The notes beneath the pieces are model-generated. The model was given only the letters and a program-made list of their open reading frames with translations, had not been told where the DNA came from and ran no database searches. A stretch of 64,000 nucleotides of DNA from Pedobacter riviphilus (GTDB taxonomy: Bacteria; Bacteroidota; Bacteroidia; Sphingobacteriales; Sphingobacteriaceae), in the NCBI RefSeq assembly GCF_014692875.1, contig NZ_CP061171.1, positions 2,356,001 to 2,420,000 on the forward strand, read 5' to 3'. Every line of letters starts with the position of its first letter. Position 1 is the stretch's first letter. Positions 36,095-46,120 of the stretch are shown here, piece after piece. A program made the position numbers and the translations under genes.

Positions 36095-37881
36095 ATGAAG
36101 CATATACGTAATTTTTGCATTATTGCACATATTGACCATGGTAAAAGTACCCTGGCTGATAGGTTATTAGAATATACAGCGACGATTTCGCAGCGTGAAG
36201 CGCAGGCGCAATTGCTCGATAACATGGATTTAGAACGTGAGAGAGGCATAACGATTAAAAGTCATGCCATACAAATGAACTATAAGGTTGGTGATATTGA
36301 ATACAATTTCAACCTGATTGATACACCAGGACACGTGGATTTCTCGTACGAGGTTTCTCGTTCTATTGCGGCCTGCGAAGGCGCATTACTCATTGTAGAT
36401 GCTTCGCAAGGCATTCAGGCCCAAACCATTTCCAACTTATATTTGGCTTTGGAGCACGACCTTGAAATTATTCCGATTTTAAATAAAATGGATTTACCTG
36501 GGGCTATGCCTGAGGAAGTTAAAGACCAGATTATTGATTTAATAGGTTGTAAACGCGAAGATATTATTCCAGCTTCAGGTAAAACAGGAATGGGTATTCC
36601 TGATATTATCCAGGCTATAGTTGACCGTGTGCCAGCTCCTGTTGGTGATCCGGAAGCACCTTTGCAAGCATTGATTTTCGATTCTGTTTTTAACTCATTC
36701 AGAGGGATTATTGCTTATTACAAAGTGGTAAACGGCGAAATTAAAAAAGGTGATAAAGTAAAGTTTATTAACACAGGTAAAGAATATCTGGCCGATGAGG
36801 TTGGTATTCTGAAGCTAGATATGTCGCCACGTAATGTGGTTAAAACCGGCGATGTAGGTTATATTATTTCTGGTATTAAAGAGGCCAGAGAGGTAAAAGT
36901 TGGAGATACAATTACCACCGTGGCCAGGCCTTCGTTGGATGCCATTCAAGGTTTTGAAGAGGTTAAACCAATGGTTTTTGCAGGTATTTACCCGTAGATA
37001 CTGATGAATTTGAAGAATTACGTGAGGCGATGCACAAGTTGCAACTGAACGATGCTTCTATCGTTTTCGAACCAGAAAGTTCTGCGGCACTTGGCTTTGG
37101 TTTCCGTTGCGGTTTCTTAGGGATGTTGCATATGGAAATTATCCAGGAGCGTTTGGAGCGCGAATTCGATATGACCGTAATTACGACTGTTCCCAACGTA
37201 TCGTATATTGCATACACCACCAAAGGCGACGAGATTACAGTAAACAATCCTTCAGATTTACCAGATCCCAGTAAATTGGATTCGGTTGAAGAACCTTATA
37301 TCAAAGCGAATATTATTACCAAAGCTGAATTTGTTGGCCCGGTAATGTCGCTCTGTATCCAGAAACGTGGTATTATTGTAAACCAATCCTATCTAACTTC
37401 AGACCGTGTTGAACTGGTTTTCGAAATGCCAATGGGCGAAATTGTATTCGATTTTTATGATAAACTGAAAACAATTTCTAAAGGTTATGCCTCTTTCGAT
37501 TATCATCAAACAGGTTACCGTAAATCGGATTTAGTGCGTTTAGATATGTTGCTGAATGATGAGCCTGTAGATGCTTTATCTTCATTGATCCATAGAAGCA
37601 ATGCTTACGATTTCGGAAAGAAAATCTGCGAGAAATTAAGAGAACTGATCCCTCGTCAACAATTCGAGATTAAAATACAAGCCTCAATCGGTGCTAAAGT
37701 TATTGCCCGCGAAACACTTAGTGCTTTACGTAAAGATGTAACGGCTAAATGTTATGGTGGTGATATTTCCCGTAAACGTAAGTTATTGGAAAAACAGAAA
37801 AAAGGTAAAAAACGTATGCGTCAGGTGGGTAATGTAGAAATCCCGCAGACAGCCTTTATGGCGGTTTTGAAACTAGATTAA
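36095..37881 (+). pseudogene. lepA: elongation factor 4 (LepA), frameshifted
   Basis: LepA is a ribosomal GTPase that back-translocates or helps assembly. The first part (36095-36997) carries the GTP motifs [21 protein letters not shown] and LNKMDL. It then stops after AGIYP because one base seems missing in TACCCGTAG near 36990-36994. One extra C gives [20 protein letters not shown] and runs without a break into the second part, ending with the LepA C-terminal domain ([20 protein letters not shown]). LepA is almost universal in bacteria, which favours a sequence error over real loss. Confidence 0.93.
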
Positions 37882-37902
37882 AATTAGAATCAAGATTTAA
37901 AT

Positions 37903-37955
37903 ATCAAGTAGCAAGATAATTTGCAAATCTTGATACTAAATACTTGCTACTTGAT
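37903..37955. repeat. long inverted repeat upstream of folD
   Basis: ATCAAGTAGCAAG (37903-37915) and its exact complement CTTGCTACTTGAT (37943-37955) flank a 27-base loop that itself holds AATCTTGAT, complementary to AATCAAGATT just upstream. It fills most of the lepA-folD gap. Confidence 0.8.
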
Positions 37956-37965
37956 ACTTTGAAAA

Positions 37966-38847
37966 ATGAAATTATTAGACGGTAAATACGTATCCGAAAA
38001 AGTTAAAATTCAGATTGCAGAAGAAGCTGCCGAATTTTTGAATAAAACAGGTCGCAAGCCACACCTAGTAGCCATTTTAGTTGGTAACGATGGCGGAAGC
38101 GAAACCTATGTGGCCAGTAAAATGAAAAACTGCGAAAAAGTTGGTTTTAAATCATCGCTATATAGATATGACAACTCTGTAACTGAAGCTGAGTTATTGG
38201 CAAAAATTGAAGAAATTAATCAGGATGGTGATGTGGATGGATTAATTGTTCAATTACCCCTGCCTAAACACATTGATCCGGAGAAAGTAACCGAAAAAAT
38301 CGATTATCGTAAAGATGTAGATGGTTTCCACCCGGTAAATTTAGGCAGGATGATGCGTAACCTACCTTGTTTTATCCCTGCAACACCCTATGGTATTTTA
38401 TTAATGTTACAGGAGTACGGCATAGACACTACAGGAATGCACTGTGTTGTTGTTGGTCGTAGTAACATCGTGGGCAGCCCAATGAGTATTTTAATGGCCC
38501 GTAATGCAAATCCGGGTAATTGTACCGTTACACTCACCCATTCGCGTACCAAAGATTTAAAAGAACAGGTTCTCCAAGCTGATATTGTGATTGCAGCCAT
38601 TGGTAAAAAGAATTTTGTTACGACTGACATGGTAAAACCTGGGGCCATTATTATTGATGTAGGTATTAACCGCGAAACTTCTGCTGAAACCAAATCGGGC
38701 TTTAAGCTATATGGTGATGTAGATTTCGAAAACGTAGCACCTAAGGCTTCTTACATTACGCCTGTTCCTGGTGGAGTAGGTTTAATGACTATTGTAGGTT
38801 TATTGAAAAATACATTGGCATCGGCTAGGAAAGAGATATATTCTTAA
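37966..38847 (+). CDS. folD: bifunctional methylenetetrahydrofolate dehydrogenase/cyclohydrolase
   Basis: The 293-residue FolD interconverts methylene-, methenyl- and formyl-tetrahydrofolate. [14 protein letters not shown] carries the catalytic lysine, [11 protein letters not shown] and [14 protein letters not shown] are family signatures, and [13 protein letters not shown] is the NADP-binding strand. [10 protein letters not shown] lies near the end. It is probably transcribed from its own promoter after the inverted repeat, with a terminator behind. Confidence 0.97.
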   Translation: MKLLDGKYVSEKVKIQIAEEAAEFLNKTGRKPHLVAILVGNDGGSETYVASKMKNCEKVGFKSSLYRYDNSVTEAELLAKIEEINQDGDVDGLIVQLPLPKHIDPEKVTEKIDYRKDVDGFHPVNLGRMMRNLPCFIPATPYGILLMLQEYGIDTTGMHCVVVGRSNIVGSPMSILMARNANPGNCTVTLTHSRTKDLKEQVLQADIVIAAIGKKNFVTTDMVKPGAIIIDVGINRETSAETKSGFKLYGDVDFENVAPKASYITPVPGGVGLMTIVGLLKNTLASARKEIYS

Positions 38848-38871
38848 GCCTAAAGTTATAAGACTAAGCAG

Positions 38872-38903
38872 AAAAAGCGGTTCATTTTTGGATCGCTTTT
38901 TTT
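38872..38903 (+). terminator. rho-independent terminator of folD
   Basis: AAAAGCG-GTTC pairs imperfectly with GGAT-CGCTTTT and is followed by a T run of eight. Confidence 0.7.
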
Positions 38904-39040
38904 ATTTAAAGGAAAGGCCGTTGGTGGCGAGCATATCCCCTACTTACAATAGGGCAATTTGCTTTGCCCATGAACGAATGACAAATGAATTAGTAAACCT
39001 AAACACATCAGTGTTTATCCTTTTTATCTGTGGTTAAAAA

Positions 39041-39376
39041 TCAACTCCACAATTTACTCCACCAGCTTTCTTCAAAACCAATGTACAGGCCGTCTTCACG
39101 TAATTCAGTTGGGTAAATGTTGATGTAATCGCCCTGCCCTTCTGCGCCCCTTCCAGTAGTTAAACTGTACTCATATCGATGGATTGGGCAAACCAGATTC
39201 CCGTTTTTACACCAGCCACCACTAAAATGGCCACCAGCATGCGGACAATGTGATTGGGTTGCGGTAATTTTATTATCATTATTGATCAGACAGAGCTGTT
39301 TTCCTGCCACTTCAATCGTTTTAATCGTATCAGGGCGAGGGATTTGATTATTATTTAGTGCCTTAAACCACTTCAT
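39041..39376 (-). CDS. Rieske [2Fe-2S] domain protein
   Basis: About 111 residues forming one Rieske domain. The cluster ligands are seen as C-P-H in HCPHAGGHF and C-x2-H in VCPIHRYEYSL. The protein resembles soluble Rieske-type ferredoxins and small nitrite reductase subunits rather than quinol oxidoreductase subunits, and it has no membrane anchor. The ATG at 39376 (MKWFKALNNN) is preferred over 39394, which adds six residues. The redox partner is unknown and none is adjacent. Confidence 0.87.
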   Translation of the reverse strand: MKWFKALNNNQIPRPDTIKTIEVAGKQLCLINNDNKITATQSHCPHAGGHFSGGWCKNGNLVCPIHRYEYSLTTGRGAEGQGDYINIYPTELREDGLYIGFEESWWSKLWS

Positions 39377-39483
39377 TCTGCTAAAATACAGCAAATAAAT
39401 ATCACTCTTATTTCATCTTTCTATTAAATTTCAAAAGAGGAACAGCATCACCATATTTTTTTAGGATATTTGCATCCTCAAAA

Positions 39484-40107
39484 ATGAAACAAGAAATACC
39501 AGAAGACGGCACATTACTTCCTTTAATGGAAGAATTTTACACTATACAGGGCGAAGGATTTAATACTGGTAAAGCAGCATATTTCATCCGTTTAGGGGGC
39601 TGCGATGTAGGCTGCCATTGGTGCGATGTTAAAGAAAGTTGGGATGCAGAAATGCATCCACTTACCCCTTCTGATGTCATTGTAGAAAATGCCGATAAAT
39701 TTCCAGGTAGGGCTGTTGTAATTACTGGTGGTGAACCCTTGATTTATAATCTAGATTATTTAACTAATAAGTTAAAAGAAAGAGGTATCCTTACCTTTAT
39801 CGAAACCTCTGGCGCCTATCCACTTTCTGGAAATTGGGACTGGATCTGCCTGTCGCCAAAGAAATTTAAAGCACCCAGGCCAGATATTACGCCATTTGCA
39901 CACGAATTAAAGGTTATCGTTTTTAACAAAAGTGATTTTAAATGGGCTGAAGAATATGCCGCAATGGTATCTCCAACCTGTAAACTATATCTTCAACCAG
40001 AATGGTCTAAGTCAAAAGAAATTACACCATTAATTATTGAGTATGTAATGGCTAACCCTAAATGGGAGATTTCTTTGCAAACACACAAATTTTTAAATAT
40101 TCCTTAA
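39484..40107 (+). CDS. queE: 7-carboxy-7-deazaguanine synthase
   Basis: A 207-residue radical SAM enzyme of queuosine synthesis. The cluster-binding cysteines are CDVGCHWC (CX3CX2C), preceded by EEFYTIQGEGFNTGKAAYFI, a QueE signature, and followed by VITGGEPL. It turns carboxy-tetrahydropterin into CDG. Other queuosine genes are not in this window. The gene starts just after a possible promoter sequence (GATATTTGC). Confidence 0.93.
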   Translation: MKQEIPEDGTLLPLMEEFYTIQGEGFNTGKAAYFIRLGGCDVGCHWCDVKESWDAEMHPLTPSDVIVENADKFPGRAVVITGGEPLIYNLDYLTNKLKERGILTFIETSGAYPLSGNWDWICLSPKKFKAPRPDITPFAHELKVIVFNKSDFKWAEEYAAMVSPTCKLYLQPEWSKSKEITPLIIEYVMANPKWEISLQTHKFLNIP

Positions 40108-40145
40108 ATTAGTTTACATTAGCTTTGATAACCAAATGTTAATGT

Positions 40146-42032
40146 ATGAGGTTTTTCCTATTCTTATTTTTTAGTTTATTCAGTTTTTATGTGTTTGCTC
40201 AGGGTTCAAACAATAAAAAAGCACAAAACTTTTTCGAAAAAGCAAATCCATTCATTCAAAAGCAAGACTATGCCTCAGCAGAACAAGCTTTAAAAAGTGC
40301 TGTTGAAGCCGATCCGTTATTTCAAAATGCTTATATATTGCTTGCTGGTGTTTACAAAGCGCAAAAGAAATATCAGGATGCCAGAACAGCTTACGAGAAA
40401 GCAATATTAATTAATAAAGCGCTAGCTCCTGAAGCAATTTATAGTCTCGCAGAAACAGAATTTGCTACACAGGATTATTTAAAAGCGAAACAGCATTTTA
40501 GTGATTTTTTGATACAAGATTCTTCATCTGATCAAGCAAGAAGAGCTAAAAAATACCTTTTAGATTGCGATTTTGCTGCCATCGCAATAAGTAAACCTGT
40601 AAAATATAGTCCAACAAATTTAGGCGAAGGCGTAAATACAACAGATGCTGAGTACTTTCCTGCAATAACTGCTGATGGAGAAACTTTGGTTTTTACCCGT
40701 CAAGTAAATGGCAATGAAGACTTTTGGTCGGCCCAGTTAAAAAACAATGTGTGGGGTCCTGCCACGCCGTTATCAAGCAAGATAAACACCGCCAGGTTTA
40801 ATGAGGGTGCGCAAACCATTTCTCCTGACGGTAAGTACCTATTTTTTACTGGATGCAACCGCCCTGATGGTTTGGGCAGATGTGATATTTATGTTTCTCA
40901 CCGGGAAGGAAAAGATTGGGGTGAGCCCTATAATATTGGAGAGCCCGTTAATTCAGAATTCTGGGAATCGCAACCCGCAATAAGCCCCGATGGACGGACA
41001 TTATATTTTATCAGTAACAGACCTGGCGGATCAGGTGGTTACGATATATGGAAAAGCACCATTACTGATGATGCTAAATGGGGACCTGCCATTAATCTGG
41101 GCCCAGATATAAATACCGCTTTTGACGAGAATACGCCTTTTTTGCATGCAGATGGCAAAACACTGTATTTTTCTTCTAATGGTTGGCCAGGTTTTGGGAA
41201 TAAAGATATTTATTACAGCAGACAGGGAAATGATGGCAAATGGCAAAAACCAATCAATATTGGCTATCCAATTAACTCTTTTGAAGACGAAAGCGGTTTA
41301 GTAGTAAGTGCTGATGGCAATTCAGGATTATTTTCATCAAATTTAAAAGGTGGTTATGGCATGCAGGATATTTACAGTTTTGGTATACCCGAATCAGCAA
41401 AACCATCAAAAGTTTCTTATGTAAAGGGCATCGTAAAGGATAAAGACACCAAAAGGACAATCGAAAGCAACGTACAGGTAATAGATTTGAAAACCAATAA
41501 AACTGTTTTTGATGATTATACCGATCCAGAAACCGGCCAGTTTTTAGCGGTAATGCCTGTTGGAAGTAATTATTTATTTAACGTAAATGCCGAAGGTTAC
41601 CTGTTTTACTCTGAAAACTTCGAGCTCAAAGCGGGGGATATTAATAAACCTTACCAGATTGAAGTTTACATCGAAAAAATAAAACAAGGTGGCAATGTAA
41701 CCCTGAGAAATATTTTCTTCGATACCAATAAGTTTAACCTTTTACCTGCCTCTATCCGTGAACTGGATCTGCTAATCGATTTTTTGCATCAAAATGAAAA
41801 TATACAGATTGAGATTCAGGGGCATACCGATAATGTTGGTGATAACAAATTGAATGAAAAGTTATCTTTCAATCGGGCAAATGCCGTTTACGAATATCTG
41901 GTTAAAAACAGTATAGATGCAAAAAGGCTTACTTTTAAGGGTTTTGGAGCTAGCAAACCTATTGCCGATAATAAAACTGAAATAGGAAGAAAAAATAACC
42001 GCAGAACGTCGTTTGTGATTACGAAGGTTTAA
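40146..42032 (+). CDS. OmpA family protein with TPR and PD40 repeats
   Basis: A 628-residue exported protein: signal peptide (FFLFLFFSLFSFYVFAQG), TPR helices (about 25-140), WD40-like PD40 beta-propeller repeats (AEYFPAITADGETLVFTRQV, SPDGKYLFFTG, SPDGRTLYFISNRPGGSGGY), a carboxypeptidase-like beta sandwich and a C-terminal OmpA domain (IQIEIQGHTDNVGDNKLNEK) that binds peptidoglycan. Such proteins in Bacteroidota support the outer membrane, and relatives are PorE-like parts of the type IX secretion system. A T9SS role is possible, not shown. Confidence 0.92.
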   Translation: MRFFLFLFFSLFSFYVFAQGSNNKKAQNFFEKANPFIQKQDYASAEQALKSAVEADPLFQNAYILLAGVYKAQKKYQDARTAYEKAILINKALAPEAIYSLAETEFATQDYLKAKQHFSDFLIQDSSSDQARRAKKYLLDCDFAAIAISKPVKYSPTNLGEGVNTTDAEYFPAITADGETLVFTRQVNGNEDFWSAQLKNNVWGPATPLSSKINTARFNEGAQTISPDGKYLFFTGCNRPDGLGRCDIYVSHREGKDWGEPYNIGEPVNSEFWESQPAISPDGRTLYFISNRPGGSGGYDIWKSTITDDAKWGPAINLGPDINTAFDENTPFLHADGKTLYFSSNGWPGFGNKDIYYSRQGNDGKWQKPINIGYPINSFEDESGLVVSADGNSGLFSSNLKGGYGMQDIYSFGIPESAKPSKVSYVKGIVKDKDTKRTIESNVQVIDLKTNKTVFDDYTDPETGQFLAVMPVGSNYLFNVNAEGYLFYSENFELKAGDINKPYQIEVYIEKIKQGGNVTLRNIFFDTNKFNLLPASIRELDLLIDFLHQNENIQIEIQGHTDNVGDNKLNEKLSFNRANAVYEYLVKNSIDAKRLTFKGFGASKPIADNKTEIGRKNNRRTSFVITKV

Positions 42033-42341
42033 TTTTTCTTGTGGTCCGCTCTATCCTGAACTTGTTTCAGAATCCTCCACTATGTTATAAAAGAGGTAGT
42101 ATCACTTGCCGTAATTCATATCGATTTTGTCATGTTGAGCATATGGAACGTCTTTTAGATATTTAAAAGAGGTCCATTCGACAAGCTCTCCGTAGGAGTC
42201 TTTTGGACAGAATGACAATTTTATTGCAGCAATTCGGAAATCAGATCTTTTCTATTGAGCAATGTTTTCGTGTAACTCCCTATAAACAAACCATTAACAA
42301 AATAATTTTCAAAATGCTCAACCAATTTATACTTTTATAAC
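42033..42341. other. intergenic region with several short repeats, no gene
   Basis: It holds a TATCCTGAACTTGTTTCAGA hairpin near 42049, a degenerate TTCGACAAGCTCTCCGTAGG element near 42177, and a mostly AT-rich remainder. These match the CCTGAA/TTCAGG and TTCGACGAGCTC repeat types found elsewhere in the window. Confidence 0.55.
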
Positions 42342-42992
42342 ATGGATAACGCAAAACCACTACCCGATCTATCAGCAGAAGAACAACGTGTTTTAGGCGC
42401 ATTAATAGAAAAAAGCCGCACTACGCCCGATTATTACCCAATGACTTTAAATAGTTTAACAGCTGCATGTAACCAAAAAAGTTCGAGAAATCCTGTAGTA
42501 AATTACAACGAGGAAACCATAACTTTAACGCTAAACCAACTTAAAATAAAAGGTTTAATTTCAACTGCTACAGGCGGATCAAGCCGCGCAACTAAATACA
42601 AACATAATCTGGCTATTGTTTATCCTTTATTGCCTTCAGAGTTAGCTATTATCTGTCTTTTACTTTTACGCGGACCGTTAACACCCGGCGAAATTAATAG
42701 TAACTCGGGAAGACTATATGAGTTTGAAAGTATAGAAGAGGTTTTGGAGCAGCTTCAAAAATTATCAGATGAAGAGCCTGCCTTTGTAAAACAGCTGGCA
42801 AAGAAAGCTGGTCAGAAGGAAGCTCGTTTTGTTCATCTCTTAGGCGAGCAGGCCGAAACCACTTCAGAACCTGAAACAGAAACGATAAGCACACCGCAAT
42901 TTGATCCTAGCGAACTGGAAAACAGAATAGAGAAGCTAGAACTGGAAATTGAAGAATTAAAAGAACTGGTTAATTTATTGATGGATAAATAA
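42342..42992 (+). CDS. DUF480 family protein (YceH-like)
   Basis: A 216-residue UPF0502/DUF480 protein with two winged-helix domains (LSAEEQRVLGALIEKSRTTP at the N-terminus, PSELAIICLLLLRGPLTPGE around 110) and an acidic coiled-coil C-terminus (ELENRIEKLELEIEELKELV). The family is often presumed to be regulatory, but no DNA target is known. It stands alone with a long spacer on each side. Confidence 0.92.
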   Translation: MDNAKPLPDLSAEEQRVLGALIEKSRTTPDYYPMTLNSLTAACNQKSSRNPVVNYNEETITLTLNQLKIKGLISTATGGSSRATKYKHNLAIVYPLLPSELAIICLLLLRGPLTPGEINSNSGRLYEFESIEEVLEQLQKLSDEEPAFVKQLAKKAGQKEARFVHLLGEQAETTSEPETETISTPQFDPSELENRIEKLELEIEELKELVNLLMDK

Positions 42993-43343
42993 GTTTATTG
43001 GTTCATTTGGTATTGGTTTATTAGTTTCTAACCCATCAGCATAATTCAAAGCAATTGTCAGTCTAAGATTAGCCGAAGCTCTTTACAAATTAAATCTTCC
43101 GTGCTTCTGTGTCTCCGTGGCAAAAAAATATTAGGGTCTTAGCGAAGCGCCAAGACCAGTTATAGGGATCGTGGTTACTGGCGTAGCTTTTCAGGCGGTC
43201 GTCATTCCCATGCAGGTGGGGATCTTAAAGCTTATTGCATACGATTCCTAATCAATCAGATAACGCCCATCACAAGCATACTAAAACAAAAAAAGTGCCT
43301 GGTGATTAACCAAGCACTATCCAATATGGCCGATAAAATCTAA
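42993..43343. other. intergenic region with repeats and the fabF terminator, no gene
   Basis: It has a CTCCGTGGCAAAAAAATATT tract similar to one near 34165, a CGTCATTCCCATGCAGGTGG repeat (43201-43220) of the type GTCATTCCCGCGCAGGCGGG common in environmental genomes, and the fabF terminator at 43287-43318. Confidence 0.55.
43287..43318 (-). terminator. terminator of fabF
   Basis: On the minus strand AGTGCTTGGT pairs with ACCAGGCACT (one wobble pair) around TAATC, with a T run after it. Confidence 0.85.
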
Positions 43344-44594
43344 TTAAGCCTCATACTTTTTAAAAATAGTACTTGCGGTATGCCCACCAAAACCAAATGT
43401 GTTGTTTAAAACATAATTGATCTCTTTTTTAATACTTTCTCCTAACACAAAATTTAATCCTTTTGGAATGTTTTCGTCCAGATTTTTAGTGTTAATGGTA
43501 GGTGGAATTATATTATCCCTGATTGATAAAATACTGATTAAACTCTCAACAGCACCAGCAGCACCCAATAAATGACCTGTCATAGATTTTGTTGCACCAA
43601 TTATCACAGGCAAGCCTTTAAAAACGGTATTAATTGCCTGTAACTCACTTAAATCACCCAATCCAGTCGAAGTGGCGTGTGCGTTAATATAATCGATTTT
43701 ATCCGCAGTAATCCCTGCATCTTTTAATGCTTTTGTCATCCCTAAAGCTGCACCAACCCCATCAGGAGGCGTTCCGGTTAAGTGATATGCGTCAGCTGCC
43801 ATTCCGCCGCCAATAATCTCAGCATAAATATGTGCACCGCGCGCTAAAGCATGCTCCAAATCTTCTAAAACCAATGCCCCTGCACCCTCGCTCATCACAA
43901 AACCATCTCTGTCAGCATCAAAAGGCTTGGAAGCACCCTGAGGGTCATCATTGTTTTTTGATAAAGCCTGAGCCGCATTAAAACCGCCTACAGATGATTT
44001 GGTGAGCGCTGCTTCAGAACCACCGGCAATCATTATACTTGCTTTGCCTAAACGAATGGTATCAAAAGCATTAATAATAGCAGTATTAGACGATGCACAA
44101 GCTGATACAGTACAATAATTCGGGCCACGTAATTTATGGCGGATCGAAATGGCCCCTGCGGCGATATCAACAATCATTTTCGGGATAAAAAACGGACTAA
44201 ACCTAGGTGTACCATCACCTGCATGAAATTCTTCCAGTTGCGCTTCGAAAGTACCGATACCACCGTTCCCTGTTGCCCAGATGACACCAACTTCAGCCAA
44301 TTCATTATCGCTCATAGTGCTAAAATCCAAGCCCGAATCTTTTATCGCCTGATCGCTTGAACCAATGGCGTATTGGGTAAACAGATCAAACTTTTTAATT
44401 TCTTTTTTATCAAGATATGCTTCAGGATTAAAATCCTTTACTTCGCCTGCAAAATGAGTTTTAAATTTACTCGAATCAAATTTTGTAATGAGGCCAATAC
44501 CACTTTTTCCAGCTAATATCTGTTGCCAAAAATGCTCAACAGTATTACCCAGAGGTGTTATTGCACCTAAACCTGTTACTACTACTCTTTTCAT
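43344..44594 (-). CDS. fabF: beta-ketoacyl-ACP synthase II
   Basis: A 416-residue KAS II enzyme for elongation of fatty acids. The N-terminal VVVTGLGAITPLGN, the active-site cysteine in VSACASSNTA, and the two histidines in INAHATSTGLGD and MTGHLLGAAGA are all present. It has no ACP or other fab gene beside it, so it may be the free-standing housekeeping copy or an additional condensing enzyme. Confidence 0.94.
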   Translation of the reverse strand: MKRVVVTGLGAITPLGNTVEHFWQQILAGKSGIGLITKFDSSKFKTHFAGEVKDFNPEAYLDKKEIKKFDLFTQYAIGSSDQAIKDSGLDFSTMSDNELAEVGVIWATGNGGIGTFEAQLEEFHAGDGTPRFSPFFIPKMIVDIAAGAISIRHKLRGPNYCTVSACASSNTAIINAFDTIRLGKASIMIAGGSEAALTKSSVGGFNAAQALSKNNDDPQGASKPFDADRDGFVMSEGAGALVLEDLEHALARGAHIYAEIIGGGMAADAYHLTGTPPDGVGAALGMTKALKDAGITADKIDYINAHATSTGLGDLSELQAINTVFKGLPVIIGATKSMTGHLLGAAGAVESLISILSIRDNIIPPTINTKNLDENIPKGLNFVLGESIKKEINYVLNNTFGFGGHTASTIFKKYEA

Positions 44595-44813
44595 TTTATT
44601 GTTTTTTAGTCAATCCCCCTGGATAAAAATCAACTGTTAATTATCCAAAAGGCATTTTAATATAGCAGGAATAGCTGCAAAGGCCCTATCGTTTCATTAA
44701 GGTTGATGTAAACCCAGGATTTACACTTAACGCCGCGAAAGTAACAATTCCTATATTGAAAACCATCATCTAAATGGAAACAACAATTTCTTTTGCTTTC
44801 CTGCTATATCATT

Positions 44814-45584
44814 TTAATGCTCAACAGAATCAATCCAGGCCTTTCTATTTGCATTCATTACATTTAAAGCATCAACCGGCGACTGTCTGAACAATTCGTA
44901 AATCTTTGCCGTATCGCCCACCCTGATTTCAAATTCATCATTAGTTAGAGCAGCTAAGAGCTCATCAGCCACAACCGAAGGTTTAATCCCGTTATGTCCA
45001 CCAATTTCTTTCGAAAACTCAGTATCAACTAATGGCGGCATCAATTCAAAAACTTTAACCGTTGTTTCTTCTAAACTTAACCTTAACGAAGTGCTGTAAG
45101 AATGTAATGCTGCTTTACTGGCCGCATAAGTTGGTAAAGTAATCCCAGGTACATAAGCAACAATAGAGGAAACGTTTACGATAGCTGAGGCTTCCTGCTG
45201 TTTTAGCACAGGTAATAGCTTTTGGTTAATTCTGATGATAGACAGGTAATTGGTTAACATTTCATCCTCTGCGTAAGCAAAAGCATCCTGGTTTGGATCG
45301 GCCAAATTGTAGAGTAATGCTCTCCCGGCGTTATTGATCACGATGTTCAATTGAGGAAATTCGGCTTTGATGCGACTGACCAATTGATCTACATCGTCAG
45401 CTTTGCTTACATCAGAAAGAATAGTGGTTACATTTTGTAATGATGCAGCAGCTGCATCCAGCCTTTCCTCGTTTCTGCCAGTAATAATTACATGATTATC
45501 CAAAGCGGTTAATTGTTTTGCAATTTCTAAACCGATACCAGCTGTTCCGCCAATCAATAAAACGGTATTTTGTGAAGTTTTCAT
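44814..45584 (-). CDS. SDR family oxidoreductase (third gene of the TetR-thioesterase-SDR set)
   Basis: A 256-residue short-chain dehydrogenase with GGTAGIGLEIAKQL (NAD(P) site), the NNAGRALLYN block, the catalytic serine in VNVSSIVAYVP and Y-x3-K in YAASKAALH. The substrate is unknown; it resembles DltE-type SDRs. It is 12 bases after the thioesterase gene and shares its TetR control. The 219-base spacer toward fabF holds no gene. Confidence 0.92.
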   Translation of the reverse strand: MKTSQNTVLLIGGTAGIGLEIAKQLTALDNHVIITGRNEERLDAAAASLQNVTTILSDVSKADDVDQLVSRIKAEFPQLNIVINNAGRALLYNLADPNQDAFAYAEDEMLTNYLSIIRINQKLLPVLKQQEASAIVNVSSIVAYVPGITLPTYAASKAALHSYSTSLRLSLEETTVKVFELMPPLVDTEFSKEIGGHNGIKPSVVADELLAALTNDEFEIRVGDTAKIYELFRQSPVDALNVMNANRKAWIDSVEH

Positions 45585-45596
45585 TTTATATTTTTT

Positions 45597-46082
45597 TTAA
45601 AATTTTAAGATTAAGCAAGTGCTCACCGCGTGAGCATAAACGGTATTATTTTCATCGAGTAATTGTGCTTCCACCAAGGCTGTACGGCCCCCAAGATTGA
45701 TCACTTTCCCAATAGTTTTTAATTTCCCAGTTTGAATGGTAACGGCTTTCAGGAAATTTACCTTAAGCTCTAAAGTGGTATATCCTTTTCCCGCTTGTAA
45801 TAGTGAGTGCACAGAACAGCCCATAGCTGAATCTAAAATAGCTGTGATTACTCCGCCATGTACGGTACCGATTGGATTGTAATGAAATTCCTGAGGGATG
45901 AATTCGAAAACTACATTACCCTTTTCGATTATACTTACACTAAAATCTAAAGTATGCAACAATGGTGGCAAAGGAAATTTATGATCGCTCATGGCCTTCA
46001 GATAATCGATACCATCCATTTGCATGGCTTCCTTTGCTCCTTTAATAGGGTCTTCCCAACTTATTGTTCTGGTTCTTTCCAT
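45597..46082 (-). CDS. PaaI-type hot-dog thioesterase
   Basis: A 161-residue protein of the PaaI/4HBT class, with NPIGTVHGGVITAILDSAMG as the catalytic helix and GKGYTTLELKVNFLKAV behind it. It hydrolyses acyl-CoA thioesters, possibly aromatic or medium-chain ones, but nothing here picks the substrate. It sits between tetR and the SDR gene, with an ATACC-N4-GGTAT operator directly upstream. Confidence 0.9.
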   Translation of the reverse strand: MERTRTISWEDPIKGAKEAMQMDGIDYLKAMSDHKFPLPPLLHTLDFSVSIIEKGNVVFEFIPQEFHYNPIGTVHGGVITAILDSAMGCSVHSLLQAGKGYTTLELKVNFLKAVTIQTGKLKTIGKVINLGGRTALVEAQLLDENNTVYAHAVSTCLILKF

Positions 46083-46088
46083 AATAAA

Positions 46089-46102
46089 ATACCAATCGGT
46101 AT
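46089..46102. promoter_or_regulatory. TetR operator candidate upstream of the thioesterase gene
   Basis: ATACC-AATC-GGTAT lies between tetR and the thioesterase gene, seven bases from its ATG. The same core occurs upstream of tetR, so both promoters are likely under one repressor. Confidence 0.7.
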
Positions 46103-46120
46103 ATTTTTGTTTAAAATTTT

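Noticed and set aside
37903-37955. CRISPR-like repeats at the inverted pairs
   Set aside because: There are only two inverted arms and no regular spacers; nowhere in the window is there a repeat-spacer array.
42993-43343. Possible tRNA or other RNA gene in the long gap before fabF
   Set aside because: No cloverleaf arms or CCA-proximal pattern were found; only repeats and a terminator.
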